From assembly GCA_964035545.1 (NCBI GenBank), contig CAXIUT010000243.1, positions 1-58,596 on the forward strand: a DNA stretch of 58,596 nt, read 5' to 3'. Within the stretch, counting starts at the first letter, position 1, and each line of letters starts with the position of its first letter. Shown here piece by piece: positions 26,036 to 38,400 of this stretch. Source of the DNA: Bugula neritina. Taxonomy: Eukaryota; Bryozoa; Gymnolaemata; Cheilostomatida; Bugulidae. Under the pieces are notes generated by a model. That model worked only from the letters and a program-made list of their open reading frames with translations, was not told the origin of the DNA and searched no databases. The translations under genes and the position numbers were made by a program.

Positions 26036-27222
26036 CACTTAGTCTAGTCCACCTTCACCTCTTCAACCTCGTTCACTGTATTACCCACGATGATTTCCAT
26101 AGCTTTACTAGCAGAGATAAGTAGTGAATCATCTTCTTTGTATTAGTTTTACACCTAGGTGTTCTCTTTATCTTCTTCTTTCTACTTGGAGTCTAAGGCG
26201 ATAGTTTCCTTCTTTTTTGAACCTAGAATAGAAAATTTGTTGTGAATACTTGGCCTCAAAAATCTTTTGTATGATTCTTCAATAGTTAAAGGAGTCTATA
26301 ATTTTTATAAAGGTTTAGTTGGTTTCTTACAACTTTCTAACACCTCAATAGTCAATTCTTAAGGAGCCTTTTTGACTATTTCTTTCGGTTAATCTTTTTT
26401 TTGTTTCATTTGTTCGATAGGTTTATACTTTTTTTTCATTGGGTCTTATTTGATTGATTCTTTGTTTTTTTATTTAACTTGTGAAACAGACCTCCCAGTA
26501 CTTTTTTATCTACTTACTTTATTAGTGAACTGCAGGTTGTAAAGAAAGGTAGCAAGATGAAAGTTGTCCTGATACTTCATCTGTGCTAGTTTATCAATCT
26601 AGATAGCATTTTATGTACTTCAATTGGATAAGAAATGTTCTATTTTTGTAAAGCAGAAGCTAGCATCATCAAATTATTTCTCCTAGCAAACTCATTGTTA
26701 GCTTTAAGGTTTATTTTTTGAGGTCTAATACTGTTCGGCAGAATTTTGTTCAAAATGAAAAGATAGGCTATTCCATTACCTAACTCTCCAAGGTCTTTCA
26801 CTTTAGCCATAGAGCTGGGAAGGGCATCGTTTACCCATGTGATAAGTTATGATTTGGTGGGGTTCTTTTTGGATGGAATAAGAGTGCTTCTCGAGGTGGG
26901 TCGCATATTCAAATAATTAGATATAACTTTAGCCGGTTTATGTAGTAGTCCATGCTGGAAAGAGTCATAAGATGTGTATATTAAATCATAAAGTATCAGA
27001 ATACTGTTGGAGAACAGCTTATAGATCATTCTGCGAAAGATGAAGAGAAGATTTAAGTTTGTCAAAAAGAGCTAACTTCAAAGATGCTGCTACCTTTTTT
27101 TAACTTATCTCCATGTCTATATTTTTGCTGATCTCCTTCCAAGTGTTGCCCAACTTAATTTGTCTTCCCTGATACTCGATTCCATAGTTAGTAACATTGT
27201 TTCTATCTGATGTACCTCGCAT
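26035..27222 (-). CDS. EB1-like calponin-homology domain protein
   Basis: The middle part is a calponin-homology domain of the microtubule plus-end EB1 type: ELITWVNDALPSSMAKVKDL, GIAYLFILNKILP, then IEIDKLAQMKYQDNFHLATF, comparable to EB1 'PVDKLVKGKFQDNFEFV'. The last part requires removal of a 20-nt intron (26599-26618). The N-terminus (IKLGNTWKEISKNIDMEIS) resembles a second, degenerate helical domain; one more splice is needed near 27010-27060. The C-terminal third is charged, with no EB1 coiled coil recognised, so a cilium- or cortex-specific CH protein is as likely as a true EB1. The TGA (26035-26037) overlaps the first ATG of the E2-E1 gene by one base. Confidence 0.7.
26599..26618 (-). 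other. 20-nt intron in the CH-domain gene
   Basis: GTACATAAAATGCTATCTAG. Removal joins YPIE to IDKLAQMKYQDNF, an EB1-like match. Confidence 0.85.
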
Positions 27223-27290
27223 CAATCAACACTTGATTATATTCATACTTTTATCAATGAAGATATTCATATCATCTGTAGCTAAATTCA

Positions 27291-27365
27291 GGGGTTGGGG
27301 TTGGGGTTGGGGTTGGGGTTGGGGTTGGGGTTGGGGTTGGGGTTGGGGTTGGGGTTGGGGTTGGG
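27291..27365. repeat. Internal telomere array, (GGGGTT)12GGG
   Basis: Twelve perfect GGGGTT units plus GGG, 75 nt, in the orientation of a right-hand chromosome end. It lies 68 bp from the start of the CH-domain gene on the left and touches truncated PurB codons on the right. Its length matches the terminal arrays (77 and 69 nt). Translated, it gives meaningless Gly-Trp repeats in the PurB frame. Confidence 0.97.
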
Positions 27366-28682
27366 AATCTGCCCTTATGAAGTACAGGATTATAGTAGAA
27401 TCACAATGGCTTCTCCATATGCTCGAAAAAGGAATCATCAAAGAATAGCCTTCTGCTCCTATATCAATAATTAAACCTCAGCTAGATTGTTTAGTAAATA
27501 ATTTTAATTTGGCTTCAGCATAACAAGTCAAAAAAATTGAAGCAACAACCAATCACGATCTCAAATCCGTTGAATACTACATTAAAAAACAACATATAAC
27601 ACTACAAATAATCTATTCACTTCTGCTGTACGAGCTAAGATATCAATAATCTCTCATATGCACTTATGCTAAAATAATCTCTAAATTCTATTGTTATTCC
27701 TAAAACAAATAAAGTACTCAATACTCTTATCGATGCCAGTCAAAGATGGGCTAAATATCCCATGTTAGCACATACTCATGGACAACCAGCCTCTCCCACA
27801 ACTCTTGGCAAATAGTATGCCAACTTTTCATACCGATTAGCCAAACAAGTACTCAGACTCAAGTAAACACAGATATAAGGTAAATTCAATGGCGCAGTAG
27901 GCAACTACAATGCTCACTACTTTGTCTATCCAGATCACAATTGGAGATAAATATCTCAATCATTTGTATAGTAAAGATTAGGTCTAACTTTCAATCCCTA
28001 CACAACTCAAATATAACCTCATGATAGTCTATGTAGAGCTTTTACTTAGATTGGAGCCTTCAATACTATTCTTTTAGGTTTGTGTAGAGATACATGGTAA
28101 TATATATCGAAAGGCTACATGCAACAAAGAACAAAATAAGGAGAAGTAGGTTCAAGTACAATGCCTCATAAAGTAAATCCAATAGATTTTTAAAACTGCT
28201 AAGGAAATCTAGGTGTAGCCAATTCTTTGATAGATCATTTTAGAAATAAACTACCCATCAGCAGACAACAAAGAGATCTCTCTGATTCTACTGTACTTAG
28301 AAATCAAGGCACTATCCTTGGATATTCATTAATAGCATATGACAGTTTGACTAAAGGTTTAGGAAAAGTAGATGCCAATCATCAGTTTATGAGATAGGAA
28401 TTGAGACAACATTTGGAAGTGATCACTTAAGCCATTCAAACATAATTGAGAAAAGTTTAATATCCTGAACCATATTAACTATTGAAGAAATTAAGTAGAG
28501 GAAAACAATTTGATTAGTAAGTTCGTAACAATTTACTCAAATAACTAAAAGGTAAAATACCTGACTAATCTCTATCTAAAATAAAATAAATAACAGCTTA
28601 AAATTACTTGGGTTAGGCTGTTAATCTTGCTCTTTAAATAGGAAATATTTGTTAAAAAATGTTTAAAAATGACATAAAATGA
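27365..28682 (+). pseudogene. purB: Adenylosuccinate lyase (bacterial-type PurB), 5'-truncated
   Basis: This enzyme makes fumarate from adenylosuccinate and SAICAR in purine synthesis. The sequence follows E. coli-type PurB closely: [100 protein letters not shown] and QRDLSDSTVLRN, so the catalytic His and the flexible SS loop are present. Five TAA/TAG codons fall on invariant Glu positions (QIEPHD, DFEN, CEGNLG, TEAIQT, PYELL). About 30 N-terminal residues, including the usual SPxDGRY motif, are replaced by the telomere array. An A6 run at 27584-27589 carries one base too many for the frame. Either the locus is broken, or both faults are assembly errors in a live gene. Confidence 0.85.
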
Positions 28683-28768
28683 TATAAAAAATGATATTGT
28701 AAATTGATATTTGAATTAATATTAGTTGATATAATATTCAATTAATTTGAGAATTACAATCATTTGTT

Positions 28769-31700
28769 ATGTCAGAACCCGCCAAACAATCTCTCTTCTC
28801 TCCAGTCTAAAACAACAAATAAACCAACAAACAGCCTCCTATGCCCCCTCCTAAAGTTCCAAACAACCTACTAGGAGTGCCATCAAAATAAACTTAAATG
28901 CTTAAAAGTGTGACAGTGCCAAGTACTTTAGGCAGCAAAAAGACAGGCACATTCAATATGTCCTAACAAAAAAAATAAAACAAACTAGAACAATCACAAT
29001 TACTAAATAGTCCTTCATCAACTACTAAAGTAGATAAATAACCAGATACAATAGCAAAATCAAGAATCGCATAAATAAATCCACAATAAATGAGCAAAAA
29101 ACCATAATAGATCAAAAGATAGCCAAAAGATTTATAAATTTTAATGCAAAAGATGTTTTTTAGTGAAAAGATAAAAAATAATGAAGAAATCAAGGATAAA
29201 TAAATATAATATTTTGTTAAAATATTTGCATAAATGACTTCAACATAAACTAAATGTAAATAACATTTAAAAAAACTATCAACTCCTTAAGGGAAAAATA
29301 AAGTGTTAAAAATAAGATATTTTGCCAACTAAAACGACTAAAATATTAAACAATAAATATATTCAGATATAATAAAAGTTGTTGAAGAAATAATAAAAAG
29401 GTGTGGATATCTAAGAGTTTAATATTGTCTTAAATTAATCTAATAATATATTTCTATCAATTAATCTACTTTCTACAATGGTAAAATTATCTACAAAGCT
29501 TTCAAGTAACCTGATACTCTCTTTGAAAATTCTCAAATATTTGCTAAAATGGTTAGATAAATCGTCTACTTGCAACAAAATATCTTTTTGGCCTTCTAGA
29601 CCTCTCTTGATCTGCTGTATAAAAAAAAATTAGATCAATAAAGCAATCCTTTTATGGAAAAAATAGTTAAATTTGATACTTTAAGTGCTAATCTTGGTAT
29701 GGGCATCTGGAAATGTTTCTAAAATGTAGCATAAGCCTAACTATCTCAAGAAAAACGGTCAAAAAACGTTAAATACAGTTTTTAAATCAACATTCTTAGC
29801 AACTGTCTCAACTTGGTATACAACCTAAATCGTTCATTCTTCACTATTTAAAACACTAAAAAGCAAATCCTCCCCATCATATCAACTATAATACCAAAAC
29901 TATAAACAGACGACACTGTTTCCCTATCAGCAATCGATAGCCTGGTTCTCAACCTCCTCCTGAAGCATCCATTTAGCATCTCAACCATTGGAGCCAATTC
30001 ATAGATCAAACAACTCTTTCGCTATCAAGGAATGGCCTCAAGATACTAATATATTCAATTATTATTCACTAACTTGGATTTAAGTATTATACCGCCTTTA
30101 CAAGGAATCCAATAAGCTCTATTTTTATAAAATTACATAAAACTAAATGACCAAATCTCAACCTACTAGCCGTAGAAACATAAATTCATCTTCAATTCCA
30201 TCTGCTCCATCTTCACTCTTCCGGCATCCTACCTTAAAATAAAAAGAAACACCTATCCACATATCTACAGATACATCGACTTCACCACCTAATCGATCAT
30301 GGATGATCAAAATGAATCTTTTAGACAACATTAATACAATAGCAATCAATAAATTCTAAAATGTCTACCCATTTGCCGTCTAACAAAGCTGATCTCATCA
30401 ACCTGTCTATCTTCTAACGAACAACTCAGTGCCCTTCGATTCAGATAGCTGATAAAAAACGATAACTAAGTTGTTAGTATGTTATTCAGAAAGAGTCTAG
30501 AAGTAATCAGTTCTAATTATATGAGTTAGTAATAGCTATAAATATACGATCTTAGTACAGAATATGTTTATTAGTTCTTTTTGAGACTAATAATATCAAA
30601 CGGATGTTACTTCTAATCAAAATAGCATTTGATAAGACAATACTTCCATTCCATGTAGCAGTTCTATGTAGCCCTCTTCACCTCACACATCTTGAAATAC
30701 ATCAATACAGCCAATTATCTACATCTGAATCTACTTGCACTGTCATCCATGATAGAATCATCAGGATGTTTTAGCATATGCCAGTAGATAATATAATAGA
30801 TATCAAAATGGAACAATCAAACTATAGATGTCATCGACTGGTAATACAAATAATCAACTAAAAATAAATTATAATTTGCTGTTTAAATGATCCTCAACTT
30901 CAAATAAAACAAATTCAGTTCACTCACTGCTGCCAACCATCTTCTGTTGACCATTTTGCATAACAACCCTTATTTTTTATAAAACTAATTTATCAAAACA
31001 ATCACTTACCTAATAAAAAAAACAGTAGACAGCTATCATAGTTCAGTCCTATAACCATACGCAAAAACACTAATCCACACCTTAAACTTCCTATACAAAC
31101 ATCCCTCATCACTGAGGATAGTATAACCATACTTCAACTTCAAATTTATAACAATATATCTCACAAATATCCTCTCTTTTGAACAAGTAAATGAGACTCC
31201 TAAAATAATAAATAAATATATGCGGGGAAGAAGGTATGGGTAGATAAGTACAGCCGTTAGATTAATAAAATATATGACTTTGAACTATTTGGAATAAAAA
31301 GATGATGGAAAATAAAGAATACCTTTATAAGTTAAAAGATTAATATAGATGGAAAATAGAGGAGGTAGCTTTCAACTCGTATTCAAAAAATAAGCCACTT
31401 CCTATACTGTAGGACTACTCATTATACTACTCAGCAGATAGTTCAATCTAGATTAAAAACTAAGACTACAACACACAAAACTAAAATAATAAATATACCA
31501 AGTACTAACCAATCTAAATATCATAAACACAAAACTACAACACGACCCCACCCTAAAGATCCATCATCTCTACAACCGCCATCTCTAGATCTAACTGAAC
31601 GACAACTTAAAACTAAAATAGCATACTCTATAGCAGATAAAATACAACCCATCCCACCAAAACCTATAATATCTCATGAGTTGGAACGAATACAGGCCAT

Positions 31701-33853
31701 ATCTTAAGAAATAACTCTTTTATAAATTAAAAAATAAATAACTATCACTAGACACCCTCAAAACTAAAACACATTTCATAAATATCTTCTGGATGAACTA
31801 TCATAACAAACACATCAAAATGAATATCTAAGAGTGCTGGAGCTATACCGATTGGTACATGAAATCCATAGATTTTGCCATCTTAAGTCTAGATCTCTAA
31901 GACAGCTACTAAGTAGTTGAAGATGTGTTTAGAAATTTGGTTAAATTGAGTATCAATATCAAAAAAACATGCATTAAAACCTATCTTAAGTTTATTATCA
32001 ACTATTATTATATATTCTTTTAGTTTGGGTTATACAAAAATATCAAATAAACATCCAACTTCTGGTAATACTACTAATAAGCCATCCTTTACTTTTTCAA
32101 GATAAAATCAATAGTAAGTAGATAATAATTTTCCTTAATGATAAAATAATAAAAAATAGCAAAAACACTCAAACTCTTCCTCATCACCATCATCAACTAA
32201 ATATAAAAAATAAAAAGAACCAAACATTCAGAACTAGCACTCTAAATAGTTGTTTAACATGGCATCTGTCTATTGATTGATCTCAGTTCTAATCAACCCG
32301 TACAACTCAACAACTGGCTAGAATAAATCTTAATAGATTTTATGAATTCTAATATAGAAGGTTAAAATATGACAACAAACTAGATCATTATTGTGATTTT
32401 ATTGCATTCTAAATTAGACAGATAGTTGCCTCATAACTACCTCACCTATTCCAATCCTAATTGGTACCTTCTGTCGAATATAATATAAACCAGTAGCACT
32501 CTTTCTTAACTTCTTTTATACTCTCTACCTTAATCCTATGAAGGACACGCAGTCTTCTTCATCAGTTTGTGTCACTACTTCCTCTCAGCAACCAAAAATA
32601 ACCAGCTAGCCCTCATCTAAAACAAACACCCAAAATTGAAAAAGAATTATATCGAAGTCTTGAATACGTTATTACATAAAGCCATTAAAGACAACAGATC
32701 GTATCATGTTATTTGGATAGTTGAACTTTTATCATAGTTAGTTAGCAACTAAAATTTATAATTAAAATAAAATGTATTTTTTGATATAAAAAATATGATC
32801 TTTTCAAGTTCTGTTCTACATATGAGAATCACAACGCTTATGAACCAACTTGGAGTCAAAGTAGGTTTCAACATGAAATAAACTCTAGGATGCTGGAATA
32901 GCAATCATAATTAGACTAACAGCATAACAATGGCTGCAAAACAGGAACTACTTGCCTTGTTGAGATTACTAACTCTTATTTCATTTAATGGAAATTACCA
33001 AGACATAAATACTTTTAGCCAATCAATACAAGATAACAACAACCCATCTCTAGAACAAGTATAAACATCAATACTATACTCAATGTTGAGCATTGTCCCT
33101 CTTTTATAAAAAATAATAAACCACAAATAAAGCACATTGATAGCAACCACATAAACATAACAAATCATCAACAAAATATCACTTGACACTCTCTACAACA
33201 AAAACATCAACTCAAGTGGTGTCAACTAAATCTCAAAAATGTAAATCCACGAGATCTGGCCCAGAGACACCTCAGCGCTCGACCTCTTCAACGAAATAAC
33301 CAACTACGAACTCATCCACATCTGCTCTCTGTGGATCAGTCGCATAGTATAAACCAACACCCGACACCCTCTCAACCCCATCATCCACAAATACTAGTCT
33401 CTAGATAAAATGCTCAACCACTTGGTGATGTTGATGGTCGAGATAAGTTCAAAGTTATAGAATTATGACACTTTATAAAAAGTAATAAAACCTTTGTTTT
33501 AAAAATATGATAAAAATATTTATCATTCGCTAATAATAAGCAAATAAATGTTATTTACCAACTGTAATACACTCAACTCATGCATTGATTTTACTTTTGA
33601 TGAAGTAGTATAAAAATTAACTCAAACCACTTTCACCTTATATAAAACACTTGATAGGGTATTCAAAGAGTTAGAACATGCTTATATTAGAGTTAAATCA
33701 GCATCTACTTTTAACCAGAAAGTTAGAAATTTACAACCAATTTCAAAAAGATTAATGTCCCAAGATTAGGCCTTTAGCATCAGTGATAAAACAACTATGA
33801 AAAATAGAAGCTAGTTTTTCAGTAATAATCGAACCAGAACCATCCACTACTGA
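28769..33853 (+). CDS. Large all-helical protein of unknown function (1,694 aa)
   Basis: I do not recognise this gene. It is a single intronless frame of 1,694 codons ending in TGA, 86 bp after PurB. Residues 1-130 are a Pro/Lys/Glu-rich, probably disordered leader. The rest is a long series of predicted amphipathic helices (for example IDSLVLNLLLKHPFSIS, TYTVGLLIILLSREFN-like, LLALLRLLTLISFNG), as in HEAT/ARM solenoids or large nucleoporins of the Nup188/205 type. No membrane segment, zinc finger or catalytic motif is visible. The long length and solenoid look suggest a scaffold. A nucleoporin assignment is only a guess. Confidence 0.8.
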
Positions 33854-33939
33854 TACAATTAGCAATCGCATCTATTATTTATATTTAATTTATATCATTT
33901 TATATTAATCAATTCAAACATTTTATATTATTAATTCAA

Positions 33940-35219
33940 ATGAGATCAAACATATTAATATAAAGATAGTTATAATAAGAAATGTCAACGGTTTATAACG
34001 AATTCAGTCTAACAAACTACACCAATCATCGGTACCCCATAAATAACAAAGCCAACTATAATTCTAATTAGTAAAACAACAAGACTAAAACCAAACACTC
34101 CATCTCAAATTATAAAATATATAAAAACTATACAAAAATACCATCCTCCACTATCAATAACAATAACAACAATACAAATTATAAAATCATCAACTACAAA
34201 ACAACATTCAACATAAATAAAATACCATAGAACAAATCGTTCATGCTGTCTAAAAAATTAACAATTAGCTAGATAGCTTTGATAGAATGGGCATCGATCT
34301 TGGACTATCTAAATAATATCAATCTAGCTAAATGGACAATCAAGTGGTATCTTAGTTGTAAAATATATGGAATTGTATATTGATACTTAGTAATAAAAAT
34401 AGTGATCTTTTATTGAAATACGAGAGATAGAGATAGGTCTAGAAAGGTAGTGAAATGTTATACAAAAAGCTATAAAAATAGTTGAAGAATTAGATAGACT
34501 ATTTATCATAATAACTAACAAAATCATAAAAAATAAACTAATCATTAATAAACGAACTCAATCTCCTGAGAAGAGAATACAACGACCACAAAATCCATTA
34601 TTATGAATTATAACGTCAATAAAAACAACCAACTGACAACGAAATCATCGAAGACAATGATTTTACAGTTGATTTACTACACTACCAGAAATAACTATTA
34701 TAAAAGATATTTATAAGGTTGGTATAAAGTATATAAAACGAGAAAACTAATCGTATGCTAGAATAGCTATTTAGTAGTTACTAGAGTATCAGTTAGGTTT
34801 TTAGATAAAAATTACAAATTTAATATGATTTGTAAGATTTGTAAAAATAGTATAAAAAAGATAAAAATAGCAATATCAATTAAAAATTGTTAATCTAGCT
34901 GAGAAAACAAATAGAAGAGTTTAGAAATTAATTGCATAAACAAAAAGATACCCTAGGTATTTATCATCTTATGTAGCTAAAGAATAAATAGGATTATAAG
35001 AAATGTTTTTGTCTTTGAAAGCTTGTTAAAAAGAACAAGAACAAGTTAGAAATTATACAGTTGATATTCAAAAACAACTCAAAAATATTAATACTCAAAA
35101 ATAAACTATCAAATAAACTAAAATCAACAGATAAATCAAAAGAAATTCAGAAGATAGTTCAATAATTAGATAAAGCAGTCAAATTCGATTCAAAGTATCA
35201 AGAAATGGATAAGAAATGA
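33940..35219 (+). CDS. Coiled-coil protein, unknown
   Basis: A Q/E/K/L-rich protein with long coiled coils (LYKKLEKELKNEIDYLSEEL, ELRKQIEEFRNELHKQK). A clear 20-nt intron at 34957-34976 joins KQKDTL to AKEEIGLEEMFLSLKACEKE. The first exon (ATG 33940 or 33982) needs a short splice near 33991-34007, which I am not sure of. The end is also open: one frame stops at 35217-35219, another at 35297-35299. It converges with the minus-strand membrane-protein gene, whose stop is at 35405. A basal-body or cytoskeletal role is possible but unproven. Confidence 0.55.
34957..34976 (+). other. 20-nt intron in the coiled-coil gene
   Basis: GTATTTATCATCTTATGTAG. Removal keeps the coiled-coil frame open for about 85 more codons. 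Confidence 0.75.
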
Positions 35220-35404
35220 TAAAAGAAGTCGTCATGAAAGATAGGTAAAATATTTAGAAAATGTTCAAATAAACTCGATAAAAATACATGCACAACTGAT
35301 ATTTTCATTATTATTGAAATAATTATAAATTACGATAAAGATAATAAATAATATTAAAAACTAATCAATCATAATGATTATTAGTTAGTCAAGATAATGA
35401 ACAA

Positions 35405-38400
35405 TCAGTTGATTCTATACTCCTATCCGTTACTCATATCAACCATAAAGATAATACACCCATTATACTGACTTTCCATTCTATTTTGATAAGAAGCCAC
35501 ATCGTGTCCCAATATAATCTTCCTCTCAATATTATCATCTTTATTGTACTCATCTTCATCATTCACTTCTCTGACTTTATCCGCCGGCATAACATACATC
35601 TGGAAAGGACCTGCACTATGCTTCACTATATACTCTATTGTATCAGGCTACAACTCCTCTTCCTACAACTACACCTACTTCTACACCTACTTCTTAGAAA
35701 TGTATTGGATATTCTATCGACTTCGAGGTGATTCCTGTCTGATCTAGGTAAATCTCTGCATCTAGATACTCTTTGGACTGTTATTTATACTTCTGTACTC
35801 TGTTATCGATTTATGAGAAGTGTTCAACTGGTTATTGTTGTTAGTAGTTCTCACCTATTGCTTGTAAGATGATACATATTTATTTGCTTGACCTTAAATA
35901 TGCTTTTCACTCTCTTTTGAGTCCATTGGCTTTGTTGCCTTGCTCTGAAGAAGAAGAATGTTGCTGTTGGATGCGATTGGAGCTTTTACATCTGCTGACC
36001 TGCGATTGTCTTCTACTGTTCTCTCTATTCTGTGTGTGTTAGTTGTGTAAAGGTTGTTTTGTGGGCTTTGTGGACTTTGAATATTTAGGGTGTTATTTGG
36101 AGGATTGTACATTCTAGTGACTCCTTGTCCTTGTCCATGAGATTATCTGATGTTCTGAACAACAACATTCTGACCTATATTTTGATTTAGCCCTTGAACA
36201 TCACTTTGCCTGATAGTTTGGACAACATTCTATCCTATTCTTTGGCCTTGTCCCTGTCCTAGATATTGTCCATGTCCTACACTTTGATTGATATTTTGGA
36301 TTATTCCCTGTCCAATAGCCTGTCCAACATTATTTCCTCTACTATTTCCTAATCCACTTCTAAAATGATTTCCAACAATTTGTCTAATTTGATCTTAGCT
36401 TTTATTAACTTTTCTCAAAAGCTAATCTTAATTTTGTCTTTTGATAATATTAAATTAATTCTAGCTGACAGTTTTTCTGTTAGAACTATTTCCATTATCA
36501 ACAAGTAGCACTTGCCCTCCACCCATATTTTGCACATTATAATCTCTACTATTCAAATTAACTCTATTATTAAAACTATCCAAAAATGCCCTCAAATAAT
36601 CTTCCTAGCTAAACTTCTAGATCTTACGGCTACCAGTATTGTACATCCTCACCAGATCTCCATCCTCACCGATATTTATATACTCGCTATCTCCAGTCTT
36701 TATCTTCCTGTTCTTCTCAAAGACCACATTATTGTTCCTTATCTCAGGAGATATCTCGCCCTAACTATACACAACTGTCTAACCAATATTAGGCTTGTTT
36801 ATTATCAATGCACGCTATGATTACTATATACTTCGCATCGATGTTGTTAACTCATTGGGATTGACCACTTTTGTCTACTTTGTTCGAAGGTTTCTCAGTA
36901 TTATTCTGTTGTTTTCATCCTCGCCTACCTTCTAATACTACTATCCATTCAAATTATAACGATGAATTACCATCACCTATGTATCTTTTTATGATGGCCT
37001 AAAAGGCAAAAAAGGTTGTGACTTCTCAGGACTACTAGGTTGCTAACTAATTATCACTTGCCTTGGTTAGTTATTCACTCGATATATGTTATTCTAGGAC
37101 TAAATAGAAGTTTGACTTGGCCTGATGTTAGGTTTAGGATAATATTATTGCTATTTACTCGAAATTACATGAATAGCAGCTGGTGATGGTGGCTCAACAT
37201 GCTGGGTAGGCGGGCCTCTATACATAAGCACAAGTCTTCCTTCAGGATCGGTTATTTATCCACTATCGTTAACATACACTCTTGGATATCCTGATATGAA
37301 TTTTCCCTGTTCCTAGTCGAATTCATAAGGTCTTTGTGCATTTTCAGACACATACAGATAATTTCCATTATTTTGAACACGATTGAATAATATTCTATCA
37401 CGACTATCCTCATCACCATTTTGTTCTCTTCTAATATACAATCTATTTTAAGAATCAATAGGATCTTCTTCTTCAGGTCGATTGTTATCCATCTGATCAT
37501 GATGTCCGAAATTACTAGCTATATTAGTTCCAGCTCTCTTAGTCATCAATTTTGATTTATTTGTCCTTTCTCGCATCGACTTCAACCTCTAAGCCTACTG
37601 ATTATCATTATTATTTAATTTCCTATCAGCTAAATTTTATATTACTGGTCTATCCTTACAAAAATAGGAATAAATATTGAAACTAGTAAACCAAACCAAG
37701 TATAAACTAGCTATCAAACTAAGAACTACCAAAGCATAAAGAAAACCTATACCCAAATAACCCAATCCTTACATTCCACATGGTGTAGTCGATACAGTCG
37801 AGCCCAAAGCAGCCAATAAGAACAAGAAAGCCAGAAGTAATACTGAAAACAAGACAAAGAATATTTTAATGATTGTGCTATCAAATTGGCTATTAACTAA
37901 GGCAAAGAAACCAAAAAGAGTGGTAATAAGGATCAAACCTGTTAGTTGCCATGCAAAATTGTTATAGAAGAATGAGGTAAAAAATCCATAAAAAATAGCC
38001 AAATAGAAGACAGAAGCAGCAAATCCATATGATACAGTTTTATCTGATTTTTGAGTCCATAAAGGATCAGTATGAAAACCTCTATTATTACTTAAAGGCT
38101 ACGATGCCAACATCTGCTTGAATACTAGTATCAACTGACTCCCAGAATTAAATTTTGTCTACTTATTGGTCTATTTGTAATAGATATAGGCCAATAACAA
38201 CAAAGGAATCGAACAAGTCAAAAAGAAAGCCAAATATGACATAGCAGTATTGAAAATAGGATACGATTAATTAAATTTAGTATCATTAAGTTGAGCAAAG
38301 AAGAAGAAGCTGACAGGTAAAGCCTGCACCAAAGTATATGCTCCAATCAGTAGAGGTAGTCTTGGTTGTAAATATTAACTGATAATCGGAATATCTTTTT

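Noticed and set aside
27197-27448. Open frame with a Gly-Trp repeat running into PurB
   Set aside because: The repeat is simply the telomere array GGGGTT read in frame; the codons before it do not resemble a PurB N-terminus.
35486-36820. Several plus-strand open frames in this stretch
   Set aside because: They lie antisense to the disordered tail of the membrane-protein gene and have no coding character of their own.
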